64,000 bases of DNA from Olsenella sp. oral taxon 807 (GTDB lineage: Bacteria > Actinomycetota > Coriobacteriia > Coriobacteriales > Atopobiaceae), in contig NZ_CP012069.2 in NCBI RefSeq assembly GCF_001189515.2, positions 2,232,001 through 2,296,000 of the forward strand. The letters run 5' to 3'. The translations under genes and the position numbers were made by a program. The notes beneath the pieces were generated by a model that ran no database searches, had not been told where the DNA came from, and saw only the letters and a list, made by a program, of their open reading frames with translations. Below are positions 43,874 to 52,770 of this stretch, in pieces (positions within the stretch are counted from its first letter, which is position 1; each line of letters opens with the position of its first letter).

Positions 43874-44080
43874 CTATTTCTCATCGCTGTCGTCCAGGCC
43901 GGCGAGAGTGCGGCAGCGCCTCATGGTCTTGCCCTCATCTGAGCTCGTGCCCGCATTGGGGAGCCCGGTCTTGCCGCCCTGCGCCCTGGCGGGAGCGTCG
44001 GCAAACAGCCAGGACTCGGCCTCCTCGAGCTTGTCGACGTCGTTTTCATGCTCATCCAGGATTACACGTGTGGCCTTCAC
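43874..44080 (-). CDS. Phage scaffold-like C-terminal fragment
   Basis: The frame gives MKATRVILDEHENDVDKLEE, then ESWLFADAPARAQGGKTGLP and a charged end DDSDEK. It sits immediately before the capsid start, where phage scaffold or capsid-assembly genes lie. It has no ribosome-binding site of its own and is likely a remnant of that gene's 3' end. The assignment rests on position and composition. Confidence 0.4.
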   Translation of the reverse strand: MKATRVILDEHENDVDKLEEAESWLFADAPARAQGGKTGLPNAGTSSDEGKTMRRCRTLAGLDDSDEK

Positions 44081-44164
44081 GTTTGCAGGTTTTTCTCTGC
44101 CGATGCCCGCTCAACCGTTCGTCGAAAAAGTTGGGTATATTATTGATGTTTTCTGGAGGTTTTT

Positions 44165-44980
44165 ATGGGTGGTAAGATGGCATATATAGAAGGGCTAGCT
44201 GATGCTGGGCAACGTCTTTATGACGCTTATTCCACCGTCATGACCGAGGCCAACCTATCGGGCGTTCTCGACGCTATTCTTGGTGCAAACCGCTTCGACT
44301 ATCCTCAGACAACTGCTCGCGACCTCATAAACCGCATCGTTCTTGGCAGCTACCCAAACGAAGCAACCATCAAGGCGAATTTCATCAACGGCATCCTCCT
44401 GCCGCAAAGCCCAAAGACGGTCTCGGTATTTGAGCTTCCCATAGGCAAAAGCCGCGTGGACATGTGCAAGATCAACGGTCACAGCGCGGCATATGAGATC
44501 AAGACGGACCTTGATACTTTCTACCGTCTGGAAGGCCAGCTCAAAGACTACTTCGACGTTTTTGAGACCGTGTACGTTGTGACATCGGAAGCACGGTGGC
44601 GCGAATTGCCTGATTACGTTCCCGAGGCGTGTGGCATCTACTCCTATAGGCAATGCGAAGATGGCACCTACAAGTTCTGCGCCCGCAGACGGGCCATTAA
44701 GAGCAGCGAGCTTGATTCTGAAAAACAGCTCTCCGTAATGCCCAAACAGTTCCTCTGCTCCCTTTTCGGAAAGGAAGGGAGGAGGGTCTCCAAGACCTCG
44801 CTAATCCGAAGTTGCCTAGAAGAGCACGATGGACGGGAAATTAACCATCTCTTCAAGCGGTATCTCCAACAGCGTTATGGCTGTTACTGGAATAGGTTCC
44901 GCGAACTCCAGCCGGAGATATACGAGATTGACTACCAGTGGTTCTACCGTTATGGACTTAGCCCGCAGGCAATCTACTAG
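44165..44980 (+). CDS. sce7726-family protein, PD-(D/E)xK-like
   Basis: ATG 44165 follows GGAGG. The 271-residue product has LGSYPNEATIKANFINGILL, then GKSRVDMCKINGHSAAYEIKTDLDTFYRL. The D...E-x-K arrangement (RVDMCKI / YEIKTD) is that of a PD-(D/E)xK nuclease fold and is the signature of the sce7726 family. Its stop overlaps the stop of the convergent sce7725 gene. The two families often neighbour each other, which suggests a two-part defence or repair unit; biochemistry is not known to me. Confidence 0.75.
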   Translation: MGGKMAYIEGLADAGQRLYDAYSTVMTEANLSGVLDAILGANRFDYPQTTARDLINRIVLGSYPNEATIKANFINGILLPQSPKTVSVFELPIGKSRVDMCKINGHSAAYEIKTDLDTFYRLEGQLKDYFDVFETVYVVTSEARWRELPDYVPEACGIYSYRQCEDGTYKFCARRRAIKSSELDSEKQLSVMPKQFLCSLFGKEGRRVSKTSLIRSCLEEHDGREINHLFKRYLQQRYGCYWNRFRELQPEIYEIDYQWFYRYGLSPQAIY

Positions 44981-45807
44981 ACGAACCCCGGCCTGCTCAT
45001 TGCGAGCTGTTGGATATATCTGACAAGCGTGTACTTTATCCACTCGGCGAAGGTGTAGCCCTTTTCATGTCTCCGATACTTATCGGTAATTGCCGCAAGG
45101 GCAAGACAGGTATCGTCTTGAGCGAGCTCAGTATCAGCCAGCATGTGCTCGACAACATCCCAAAAACCATTAGGACCGAGGTCGTAGTCATCCTTGACAT
45201 AAATCTTGAATCCATTGACCTTGCCATCGTACATAATCGCAAGAGCACGACCCTTATTCGCGCCTCTGTCAGGCAGGTTGTCTCGAAGTCCGCCATAATC
45301 GCCCACGCCATCGAAGCCATAGTTTCTGTAGACATCGAGATGGGTGTTATCAATAAGATTCGTCACCTCTCCGTCCTTGCAGTTCTTGAAGTCTTTGCCC
45401 GTGAGCTCCCTACGTCGCGGCGAGCAGAGTGCGACTGTTTGGGCAGGAAGGTTCAGGTTCTTGAGTCTCCTGCATTCCACGGGTTTGGAGCGGATTGGCT
45501 GCTCGTTGAAGTCGTAGATGAGGCAGTCTCCGTCACGCAACACCTGCTTTGCGACATTTTCGTAGCCATCTATATCGTCGAATCTAAGTGCGATTCTCTG
45601 AGACGGATTGTCTCGTCTCAGGTCATTGGCTAGCGATACGACCTGTTCAGGCGAGAGCACGTCATCCATTCCCTGCTTTACAGCGATGACGGGTATGAGG
45701 TGCGGATAGGCAGCGATGCCCAAGACCTTCCCGCAATACAGATTGAGGTCCCTATTCAGGCGTAAGACAAGCTCAATCTTACCCGCATCATAATGGTATT
45801 TACCTAG

Positions 45808-47158
45808 GAAAGCGATGATAAAGTCGCCGATCCCGTCCCTTCGGGACCAGCATGGGTGATTTTTGACGTGAGGAGGGCTCCAACGCCCCCAAGCGGGCTA
45901 CGCCGGTCTCCGGGGGCCATGCCGCAGCCTCCCAGACCATGGCGGGACGGCCAGCGGTAGGCTATGCCGCGGCCGGCGCCCCACCCTCCGCCCTCCGTCG
46001 CCGCTCCTCGAGCCTCTCGCGTTGCAGGGCTATCCTCTCCGCCGACAGCGCGAGGGGCGGCCCGCAGAGCCGCCGTCCCCGCCTCGCGATCATGCAGCCG
46101 GCTGCGGCGACGGCGGCGAAGGCCTGGTTGGACACCTTGGCGAGCCCCTTATAGCGCGTCTTCCGCAGCCCGAATATGTCCTTGACCCAGTGGAAGACGT
46201 GCTCGACGACACTGCGGGCGGCCGACTTGGCGGCCTCTGCGACCAGGTCGTCCTCGCCGACCTGCGAGCGCCTCTTGGCGACGATCCACTCGACGCCGGA
46301 GAGGGAGGGGTCGCCGGCGACCTCCGGCCTCCTCCCGACGCCGACGTAGCCGGCGTCGGCCCAGACGCGCTCGTCACCCTCGCGCACGAGGTCGGGGACC
46401 TGGTCGAGGTCGTGGACGTTCGCGGCGTCCATGCGCACCGAGTGCGGCACGCCCGTCTCGGCGTCCACGCCCACCCCGAGCTTGTACCCGAAGTGCCAGT
46501 TCTGCCCCTTCTTGGCCTGGTGGGCGTCGGGATCCCGCGCGCCGTCGGCGTTCCTCGTCGACGACGGGCTCTCGATGAAGGTGGCGTCCACGATGGTGCC
46601 CCGGCTCACGGCGAGCCCTCCGTCCGCGGCGGACCCGAAGGCCGAGGAGACCATGGCCTCGCCGACCCCGCAGCGCTCGAGCAGGTGGCGAAACTTGCAC
46701 AGGGTCGTGGCGTCGGGGACCTCGAAGGGCGCCACGCCGACGAAGGAGCGCATCGTCGCGGAGTCCCAGACCTGGTCCTCGCACTCGCGGTCGGAGAGGC
46801 CGAAGCAGACCTGCACCATGTACATGCGCAGCAGCACGAGGTCGTCGACCCTCGGCCTGCCCATCGCGGGGCCGGCCCCCCTCGCCCCGGCGTCGGCCCC
46901 GCGGGCCTCCCTCACGAGGGCGAGCCAGGCGTCCCAGGGGCAGGACTTGGAGAGGCGGTCGAGGAACCGGGAGCGCCTGGTCTCGCGCTTCCGTCCCATG
47001 CCCATCTCGACGTCAGAGAATGTGAGCTGTGCCATGCGGATACCCCCAACCTAGTCGCCAACGACCTCGAATTATATCATATCCGCAGGTAGGAGGTATG
47101 GATGGACAGCGATCCGCCCCTGTCCCGGGCTTCTCGGCGGGACTTTATCATCGCTTTC
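45808..47158. mobile_element. IS5-family insertion sequence
   Basis: The 1351-bp element has 18-bp perfect inverted repeats GAAAGCGATGATAAAGTC and the target duplication CTAG at 45804-45807 and 47159-47162. The YTAR-type 4-bp target matches the IS5 subgroup. It splits the sce7725 gene, whose frame is exactly restored on removal. Confidence 0.9.
45962..47035 (-). CDS. IS5-family transposase
   Basis: The 357-residue intact frame starts MAQLTFSDVEMGMGRKRETR. It has the DUF772-type N-domain (LVLLRMYMVQVCFGLSDREC, DATTLCKFRHLLERCG) and the DDE core GTIVDATFIESPSS, VWADAGYVGVGRRP and VVEHVFHWVKDIFGLRKTRY with the catalytic Glu. An Ala/Arg-rich tail follows. It is probably active. Confidence 0.9.
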   Translation of the reverse strand: MAQLTFSDVEMGMGRKRETRRSRFLDRLSKSCPWDAWLALVREARGADAGARGAGPAMGRPRVDDLVLLRMYMVQVCFGLSDRECEDQVWDSATMRSFVGVAPFEVPDATTLCKFRHLLERCGVGEAMVSSAFGSAADGGLAVSRGTIVDATFIESPSSTRNADGARDPDAHQAKKGQNWHFGYKLGVGVDAETGVPHSVRMDAANVHDLDQVPDLVREGDERVWADAGYVGVGRRPEVAGDPSLSGVEWIVAKRRSQVGEDDLVAEAAKSAARSVVEHVFHWVKDIFGLRKTRYKGLAKVSNQAFAAVAAAGCMIARRGRRLCGPPLALSAERIALQRERLEERRRRAEGGAPAAA

Positions 47159-47482
47159 CTAGGTCACACCTAAAGTAGTCAACGAGGACATCCCTTTCCG
47201 GGAACAGATCCGCAATGCCCTGCAACGTAACATCGCGTTCGGTGCTTTGATCAGTGATTCTATAGCTACGAACGACCCCATCATTGCAACGCTGCTTGCG
47301 TTTAATCGGAGCCCCGGTTTCAGGGTCAACCAGATCGTCGCATTTGTGCGTCTCCTTGATGATCTCGACGAGCGGCATCATGTCAGAGCGAAGATACCCA
47401 TGTTTCTGAAGCTGCTTCATGGCCGAAATCTCGTAAGGTCGATTCTTCATCGCAATGACGTACATAAAGCGAGCCTCCACTA

Positions 47483-48562
47483 CTAGAATCGGTCCTTGAT
47501 GTAGTTGAACTCATTAAAGCCGATGTGACGGTCATGCTGAAGGAAGGCAACGATGATACCTGGCGCAACACCCTGTCCAGCGGCAAACTCCTTGATGTTG
47601 GCGCTTGAGAAGCTGTCATCGCTTACGAACTGCCCATAAGCAGCAGAGTCAACGAAGAATTCGCGAGCATAAGCGTTTGCCCTGATATCTGCCTCGTCTT
47701 CGCTTTTCAGCTCATCGGTATCCTCCATGGATACCCCAGTCTTCTTGAGGTCAAAGCCGTCTAGAAGATGCCCGAGCTCATGGCATATGGCAAACCATGC
47801 GTCACCATGGGTCTTGTATCGCCCACTGATATAAATGGTCGGATGCCCCTCGTAGGACGTCAGCGCACCACGTACCTTCGCGTTGCCGATGGCCTCATGG
47901 TACACGAGATAAACGCCGACCGAGTTAAGCAGCATGCGACAGCTCTTGAGCGATGCGAAGAAGTCAGTGTTTGAAGCAACGTCCTTGAGCATTGGCAGCA
48001 CGCTACGAAGCGCGTCTTCAGAGTATTCTGGCGAGCCTTCAACATCGTTCTGCTCGGCAACCTCTTCCTCGCAGAGCTTAAGCCATACCACGACTGCCTC
48101 GTCCTCGCCACCGTCCTGCATGAACTCGATACCGCCCGGAATGGCATACCGATAGCGATCGAATTTCGACACGCCAAGCAGCTTAAGCATGCTAATAGCC
48201 TGTTCAACGAGGGGACGCCCTCCCATCCCCAGAGCCTCCCTAAAGTGAAAACGCTGCGAGATCGTCTTGAGGTCCAGCCCTTCAAGCTCGTGCTCTTCCT
48301 TTTCCCTTGCCAGATACTCTTGGTACTTCACCTCATAGTTAAGCCAAAAACTGGCCGGCACATCTGGCATGAGCTTTTCGAGCTTCAAGGCCATTTCCTC
48401 AGTGAGCCTCGTCTTGCCATTGAGCATCTTGGAGAGGTGCCTCTCGCTGACGCCGATGCGCTTTGAGACTTCCTTCTGGGTTAGACCGCGCGAATCCAAG
48501 TACTCCTTGATGACTTCGCCGGGTGCAACGATAAATCCACTCACATTACTCACCTCTCTCAT
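47483..48562 (-). CDS. HigA-type antitoxin with ImmA/IrrE protease domain
   Basis: The 359-residue product starts at ATG 48562, overlapping the higB stop (ATGA). An XRE helix-turn-helix (GEVIKEYLDSRGLTQKEVSK, RHLSKMLNGKTRLTEEMALK) is followed by a linker and a zinc metallopeptidase domain with HExxH in AWFAICHELGHLLDGF. Such HTH-ImmA fusions act as antitoxins or as proteases that remove repressors. Here it is paired with the upstream toxin. The stop is 17 bp before the sce7725 start. Confidence 0.8.
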   Translation of the reverse strand: MREVSNVSGFIVAPGEVIKEYLDSRGLTQKEVSKRIGVSERHLSKMLNGKTRLTEEMALKLEKLMPDVPASFWLNYEVKYQEYLAREKEEHELEGLDLKTISQRFHFREALGMGGRPLVEQAISMLKLLGVSKFDRYRYAIPGGIEFMQDGGEDEAVVVWLKLCEEEVAEQNDVEGSPEYSEDALRSVLPMLKDVASNTDFFASLKSCRMLLNSVGVYLVYHEAIGNAKVRGALTSYEGHPTIYISGRYKTHGDAWFAICHELGHLLDGFDLKKTGVSMEDTDELKSEDEADIRANAYAREFFVDSAAYGQFVSDDSFSSANIKEFAAGQGVAPGIIVAFLQHDRHIGFNEFNYIKDRF

Positions 48563-48879
48563 CGCTCGTGGTAGTCCGTTATGTCCTCGATACGAATTGC
48601 CGTAATTGTCGACAGGTCCTCCTGGTCATAGTCACCGATTGGCCTGATCACCAACCGCTTGTTTCTGCTTACATCGATACCCCAGCATCCCTCCAGGTTG
48701 CCCGTGAGCTTGTGCCGTCGGGGTGGCGGTAGATGCGTTATCTCGCTGAGGTTCGAAGCAACGCGCAGGTCAGACATGCGACGAGTGAGCGTCTTGGCTA
48801 TGTCCCCGTGCTTCCTGGCTATGAGGCGAGGGTCCTCCAGAACCTTCTTCATCGCATTGTTGGCGTATTCGATATCCAT
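48559..48879 (-). CDS. higB: HigB/RelE-superfamily toxin
   Basis: ATG 48879 follows AGGAGG; a GTG at 48885 overlaps the Shine-Dalgarno and is unlikely. The 106-residue product has ARKHGDIAKTLTRRMSDLRV, HKLTGNLEGCWGIDVSRNKR and LVIRPIGDY, the killer-protein/HigB pattern of ribosome-dependent mRNA interferases. It is coupled to the antitoxin by a 4-bp overlap, toxin first as is typical of hig modules. Confidence 0.75.
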   Translation of the reverse strand: MDIEYANNAMKKVLEDPRLIARKHGDIAKTLTRRMSDLRVASNLSEITHLPPPRRHKLTGNLEGCWGIDVSRNKRLVIRPIGDYDQEDLSTITAIRIEDITDYHER

Positions 48880-48907
48880 TGGCACCTCCTAGCGGAAGGA
48901 TAACATG

Positions 48908-48926
48908 ATTGACCTCATAAGTCAAT
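48908..48926 (-). promoter_or_regulatory. Operator/-35 of the hig operon
   Basis: On the minus strand ATTGAC-N7-GTCAAT overlaps the -35 sequence TTGACT, which is followed after 16 bp by TTATCC. A repressor here would block RNA polymerase, as expected for autoregulation by the HTH antitoxin. Confidence 0.5.
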
Positions 48927-48954
48927 TCTTGAGATATGTCAGCACGTCGCCGAT

Positions 48955-49061
48955 TGCAAAGGGTAGTGTCTGCTATGGACGAGTTCTCTTATGGAATGCT
49001 CAAATACGATGCCTACATCCCGCGCATCCTCGACCGCCACGTCGCCTTCGCGCTTGAGGAC
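48955..49061 (+). repeat. Duplicated 5' end of the DUF4143 ATPase gene
   Basis: These 107 bp repeat 49159-49265 almost exactly (two substitutions). They include AMDEFSYGMLKYDAYIPRIL and run straight into the promoter cassette of the full gene. The duplicated start leads into a short frame ending soon after the junction, so it is a dead partial copy. Confidence 0.8.
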
Positions 49062-49161
49062 AAGGCATCGCAAAACGACGCTTTGGTACACCGCAAAACG
49101 TAGAAAATAATTCCGCAATACGTCTTCTATACTGTTCGCAAAACAGAGAGATACAAAATGC
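49061..49161 (+). promoter_or_regulatory. Promoter cassette of the DUF4143 ATPase
   Basis: TATACT (49128-49133) lies 24 bp before ATG 49158. No good -35 is seen. GCAAAAC occurs three times (49070, 49093 and 49137 regions), a possible operator series. The same cassette occurs at 42819. Confidence 0.6.
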
Positions 49162-50480
49162 AAAGGGCAGTGTCTGCTATGGACGAGTTCTCTTATGGAA
49201 CGCTCAAATACGATGCCTACATCCCGCGCATCCTCGACCGCCACGTCGCCTTCGCGCTTGAGGACTTTGGCGGGGTGAATATCAGAGGACCGAAGTATTG
49301 CGGCAAGACGTGGACCGGGTACGCGTTCGCGAACTCGGCAACCGTCGCCATGAGCTCCGAGGGCGCAACGCCAAGCCGGGACATGATAGAGGCGGCACCC
49401 GAGCTCGCCTTGCGAGGCGCCTCTCCGCACCTCATCGATGAATGGCAGGAGGTGCCGCAGCTATGGGATATGGTGCGTGCGGCTATCGACGCCAGTGGCA
49501 AGGAGCGTACCTTCGTCCTCACTGGCTCCTCAACCCCTCGCGAGCAGAGGCCCGCACACAGCGGCATCGGCCGCATCGAGCGACTGCACATGAGGCCGAT
49601 GACACTACTTGAGTCGGGTACGTCGTCGGGCGAGGTGTCCATACGGGCGCTGTTCGCCGGCAAGAGCCCGCAGGCAATGGCGCCCAAGATGGACGCCGAA
49701 AAGCTCGCCGGTCTCGTCGTGCGCGGCGGATGGCCGGGCAACCTCTCGACACCGGGCACTCGCGCAGACAGACTCGCGCGTAATTACGTCGAGTTGTTCC
49801 TCGGGGAGGACATGCACAAGATCGACAGCGTGCGGCGCGACCCCGCAAAGATGCGCCGACTTATGCTGTCCTACGCACGCAACGCCGAGCAGGCGGCGAC
49901 ACCGAAGACCCTCATCCGCGGCATGACGGCGGAGTCTGGCGCCGAGCCACTGGCCAAGGAGACGGTGGATGACTACACGTCCGTGCTCGAGGACACGTTC
50001 ATTCTCGAAGAAATCGGCCCCTGGGCGCCTCACCTGCACTCCCCTTTGCGCATAAGCAAGAAGCCCAAGTACCATTTCGTTGACCCCTCCATCCCGGCCG
50101 CCCTGCTGAGGCTGACACCCGAAAAGCTACTCGGCGACTTCGAAACGTTCGGATTTTTGTTCGAGTCACTGTGCATGCGCGACCTCCTTGTCTACGCGCA
50201 GTCGCAGGACGGCGACGTATACTTCTATAGAGACCGCGACGACCTGGAGGTGGACGCCATCATAGAGGCGGCGGACGGAGCCTGGGCAGGCATTGAGGTG
50301 AAGATCGGCCACAACCAAGCGGAGAAGGCAGCGGCGAACCTGCTGCGCCTCTCGGACAAGATCAGACGCGCGGGAGGGAGGCCCCCTGCGTTCCTGCTGG
50401 TGCTGGAAGGCCTAGGCGACTACGCCTACCGTCGCACCGACGGGGTGTACGTGGCGCCCATTGCAGTCCTTGCCCCATAG
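49158..50480 (+). CDS. AAA/DUF4143 ATPase
   Basis: The 440-residue product has NIRGPKYCGKTWTGYAFANS (P-loop G-x4-GKT), SPHLIDEWQEVPQLWDMVRA (Walker B) and TFVLTGSSTPREQ (sensor). The DUF4143 C-terminal half follows, with FLFESLCMRDLLVYAQSQDG, YFYRDRDDLEVDAIIEAADG and IEVKIG (PD-(D/E)xK-like). The start ATG 49158 is supported by the promoter; ATG 49179 is an alternative. These ATPases are common accessory genes of unknown function. The 5' end is duplicated upstream. Confidence 0.75.
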   Translation: MQRAVSAMDEFSYGTLKYDAYIPRILDRHVAFALEDFGGVNIRGPKYCGKTWTGYAFANSATVAMSSEGATPSRDMIEAAPELALRGASPHLIDEWQEVPQLWDMVRAAIDASGKERTFVLTGSSTPREQRPAHSGIGRIERLHMRPMTLLESGTSSGEVSIRALFAGKSPQAMAPKMDAEKLAGLVVRGGWPGNLSTPGTRADRLARNYVELFLGEDMHKIDSVRRDPAKMRRLMLSYARNAEQAATPKTLIRGMTAESGAEPLAKETVDDYTSVLEDTFILEEIGPWAPHLHSPLRISKKPKYHFVDPSIPAALLRLTPEKLLGDFETFGFLFESLCMRDLLVYAQSQDGDVYFYRDRDDLEVDAIIEAADGAWAGIEVKIGHNQAEKAAANLLRLSDKIRRAGGRPPAFLLVLEGLGDYAYRRTDGVYVAPIAVLAP

Positions 50481-50568
50481 ATCTGCAAAAGCTCGCCCAT
50501 CGGCACTTTGCGGGAGGATGCTGGCAAGCTCGTGAGTTGAGCTTGTGAAAAGCCTGCGCGCGCCCATT

Positions 50569-50665
50569 GTCGCCGGCAGGCGCGTCAAGGGTCGCCGGCA
50601 CGCCCGTCAGGAGGGCGTCGGCAGGCACGTCAGGAGGGCGTCGGCAGGCACGTCAGGAGGGCGTC
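50569..50665. repeat. 22-26-bp tandem repeats at the end of the exonuclease gene
   Basis: Four successive units of the form GTCGGCAGGCACGTCAGG plus a short G-rich tail occur, the last two identical 23-mers (50617-50639, 50640-50662). The stop codon of the minus-strand exonuclease lies in the last unit, so copy number could alter the 3' end but not the protein. Confidence 0.7.
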
Positions 50666-51351
50666 GCCTCCTGCGCCTTGAGGGTCGCGAGCAGCTCCGC
50701 CAGGCCACCGCAGCTCTCGCCTATGCTCGACGAGCAGACGGTGCCCTCCCTGGGCCCGTCCAGCTCGGCCTCGACCCGCGCACGGTGGCTCGCACACTCG
50801 CCGGAGGCCATCATGAGGAAGATCTCGGTCGTGACCTGTGCGTCATAGAGGGCGCGGTGCGCGGAGAGCCTGTCGTTGGCGATGCCGCACCAGTCTGCGG
50901 CCCTGCCGAGAGACACGCACCCCTTGCCCATGCCCATGAGGCGGGGGTAGATCCTCTGGATGTCCAGCCACCTCGTGGGGAGGGAGGGCTCGATGCCCTT
51001 GACGGCGCACTCCCTGGCGATCTGCCTGCGGTCGGTGTCGCTCCACGTGACGATGCGGACCCTGCCAGCCCCCATCCACTCGCCCAGGGCCCCCAGCACC
51101 TCGCCGAGCGGCCGGGCGTACGCCACGTCCTCGCTGCCGATGCCGGTCATCCTGCGAACGTTCCCAGAGACGCCCGAGGCGAGGGTGGGCCTGACCATGT
51201 GGCTGAACTCCCCCGCGACGGTACCAGCGGCATCCACCTTCACGGCGCCGACCTCTATGATCTCGGTGACAAGGCCGCCCTTTCTCCGCTTTTTGGGCAC
51301 GTAGGTGAACTCCAGGTCGATGATGACGTTACAGTCGTACAAAGCGCTCAC
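50653..51351 (-). CDS. DEDD-family 3'-5' exonuclease (DnaQ-like)
   Basis: GTG 51351 was chosen because GGGAGGGGGAG lies just upstream; ATG 51378 is in frame. The 232-residue product has VIIDLEFTYVPKKRR (Exo I, D-x-E), MTGIGSEDV and RIVTWSDTDRRQIARE (Exo II), and SAHRALYDAQVTTEIFL (Exo III, H-x4-D). These four acidic residues and the histidine define DEDDh exonucleases that trim DNA or RNA 3' ends. It stands alone, with the tandem repeat at its 3' end. Confidence 0.75.
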   Translation of the reverse strand: MSALYDCNVIIDLEFTYVPKKRRKGGLVTEIIEVGAVKVDAAGTVAGEFSHMVRPTLASGVSGNVRRMTGIGSEDVAYARPLGEVLGALGEWMGAGRVRIVTWSDTDRRQIARECAVKGIEPSLPTRWLDIQRIYPRLMGMGKGCVSLGRAADWCGIANDRLSAHRALYDAQVTTEIFLMMASGECASHRARVEAELDGPREGTVCSSSIGESCGGLAELLATLKAQEATPS

Positions 51352-51378
51352 GGTCTCCCCCTCCCTCGTGTCCGGCAT

Positions 51379-51741
51379 GCGACGCTGGTGATGCGCCAGG
51401 CACCGGTATCTCTCATCACCTGGACACAGTGTGTCCATCGCCGGTGCCCGCCATTCAGACAAGGGGAGACTCGTTCGCACAAAGTAACATTGCCCCTCGC
51501 GGCCTTTGGCGAGGCGCGCGACATGACGAGGCCGGCCCCGTGGGCTGTCCTGCCGCCGGGCCACGGGACCGTCACGCGATCACTGCGATGTCCCGGGCCT
51601 TCGCACCGGTTGAGGTCTGCTCAGGCACAGAGCCATGACGCACCCCACCTCGCCGCCGTCGCGAGTGCACTCGATGATCTGCCCATCGGCGTTCTTATCC
51701 CAGCGGCTGGGCCGGTGCGAGCATAGAGTGCGACCTCCTGC
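51379..51741. other. Intergenic stretch with no recognisable gene
   Basis: Only short frames without recognisable domains occur. The segment separates two genes transcribed on the minus strand and presumably contains the exonuclease promoter and the end of the LysR transcript. I see no clear terminator. Confidence 0.4.
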
Positions 51742-52647
51742 TCAGGGCGCAAAATGGTCCTCTCTTCCGCACACGGCAAACACAGCTCGCAGCTGATCCA
51801 GAAAGCGCTTTGCGATAGGAGTGAGGGTCTGGCGCCTGCCCCAGGCCAGGCAGAGCGGAACCTCCAGCGCCGGTGAAAGCGGTCGGAACACGAGCCCGCT
51901 TTCCGATGAGGTGTCGACCAGCCCGTCGAGCGCCAGGAGGTACCCCAGGCCCTCCTTGACGAACACTGAGCCGTTATAGGCAAGTCGAAAGGAGCCCTCG
52001 AGGCGGAGCTCCCCGAATCTCTCCTTTGCCCACGGGCGGATATCGCCCTCCCAGCTCTGCTCGGAGCAGAACAGCGGCAGCCCGACCAGATCGCCCACAC
52101 GAATGCCCTCGCGCCCAGCAAGGCAATCATCTTTCCTCATCACCAGCCCAAAGTAATCCACCTCAGGAAAGAGGAGATGCTCGTACTTCCTCTCATTCGG
52201 AAGCCCGCACAGAACGGCGAAGTCCAAAAGCCCCTTGTCCAGCCCCTCCGTCACCTGCTCCGTGTCTCCGCTGGTTATGTGATAGCGCAGGTCGGGATAG
52301 CGATCCTTCAACCTCTTTATCTCACGCGCCAGGTAGCGGATCTGGTAGGATTCCGCAAGGCCAAGGTACAGGTCGCCGCCCGTAACCTCATCGAGCGACA
52401 GGAACTCCTGCTCGATCTTATCCACCATGAGGAGGAGATCCTCCGCCCGGTCGCGCAGCAACGCACCCTCCTCCGTCAGGGAGATGCTGAAGCTGTGCCG
52501 CGTGAAGAGCCTCTTGCCGAGCTCGTCCTCAAGCGCCCTCAGCGCCTTGGAGAGGGTCGGCTGCGTGACGTGCAGGCCTCCTGCGGCCCTCGTCATGTTC
52601 CCCTCCCGCGCGACCGCGAGAAAGTACCGAAGGGTTCGTATCTCCAT
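51742..52647 (-). CDS. LysR-family transcriptional regulator
   Basis: The 301-residue product has the N-terminal winged helix MEIRTLRYFLAVAREGNMTR, AAGGLHVTQPTLSKALRALE. A periplasmic-binding-like effector domain follows (GGDLYLGLAESYQIRYLARE, LDFAVLCGLPNERK). It is divergent from the SDR-hydrolase operon across 123 bp, the usual layout for a LysR protein controlling its neighbour. The intergenic region contains TTCACTATAA-type AT-rich elements suited to LysR binding. The inducer is unknown. Confidence 0.85.
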   Translation of the reverse strand: MEIRTLRYFLAVAREGNMTRAAGGLHVTQPTLSKALRALEDELGKRLFTRHSFSISLTEEGALLRDRAEDLLLMVDKIEQEFLSLDEVTGGDLYLGLAESYQIRYLAREIKRLKDRYPDLRYHITSGDTEQVTEGLDKGLLDFAVLCGLPNERKYEHLLFPEVDYFGLVMRKDDCLAGREGIRVGDLVGLPLFCSEQSWEGDIRPWAKERFGELRLEGSFRLAYNGSVFVKEGLGYLLALDGLVDTSSESGLVFRPLSPALEVPLCLAWGRRQTLTPIAKRFLDQLRAVFAVCGREDHFAP

Positions 52648-52770
52648 GGCGAATGCCCCTTGTCGTCAAGATATGCGTAACAGGAGTGTCATGATATTCA
52701 CTATAACCATTAGCACAAGCTCTCGCAAGGGCGTAGCCTAGAGGTAGGTCAAGCGAAGGAGACGCACAGC

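Larger units (their letters stand above)
44977..47465 (-). pseudogene. sce7725-family (beta protein) gene split by an IS5 element
   Basis: The 5' part 47163-47465 (MYVIAMKNRPYEISAMKQLQ from ATG 47465 behind GGAGG) and 3' part 44977-45807 join in frame (VDYFRCDLG/KYHYDAGKIE) when the IS and one CTAG are removed, giving 377 residues. Later parts read YPHLIPVIAVKQGMDDVL and GFWDVVEHMLADTELAQDD. The sce7725/Beta-protein family accompanies sce7726. It lies 17 bp after higA, so higB-higA-sce7725 appear to be one operon. Confidence 0.7.

Noticed and set aside
42751-43884. Single 377-residue minus-strand protein
   Set aside because: It is a chimera: phage structural remnant, truncated HTH regulator and reverse translation of a repeated promoter cassette. 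The true start of the regulator is ATG 43227.
46022-47092. 356-residue plus-strand frame across the IS5 element
   Set aside because: Antisense shadow of the IS5 transposase, reading through the element's non-coding end.
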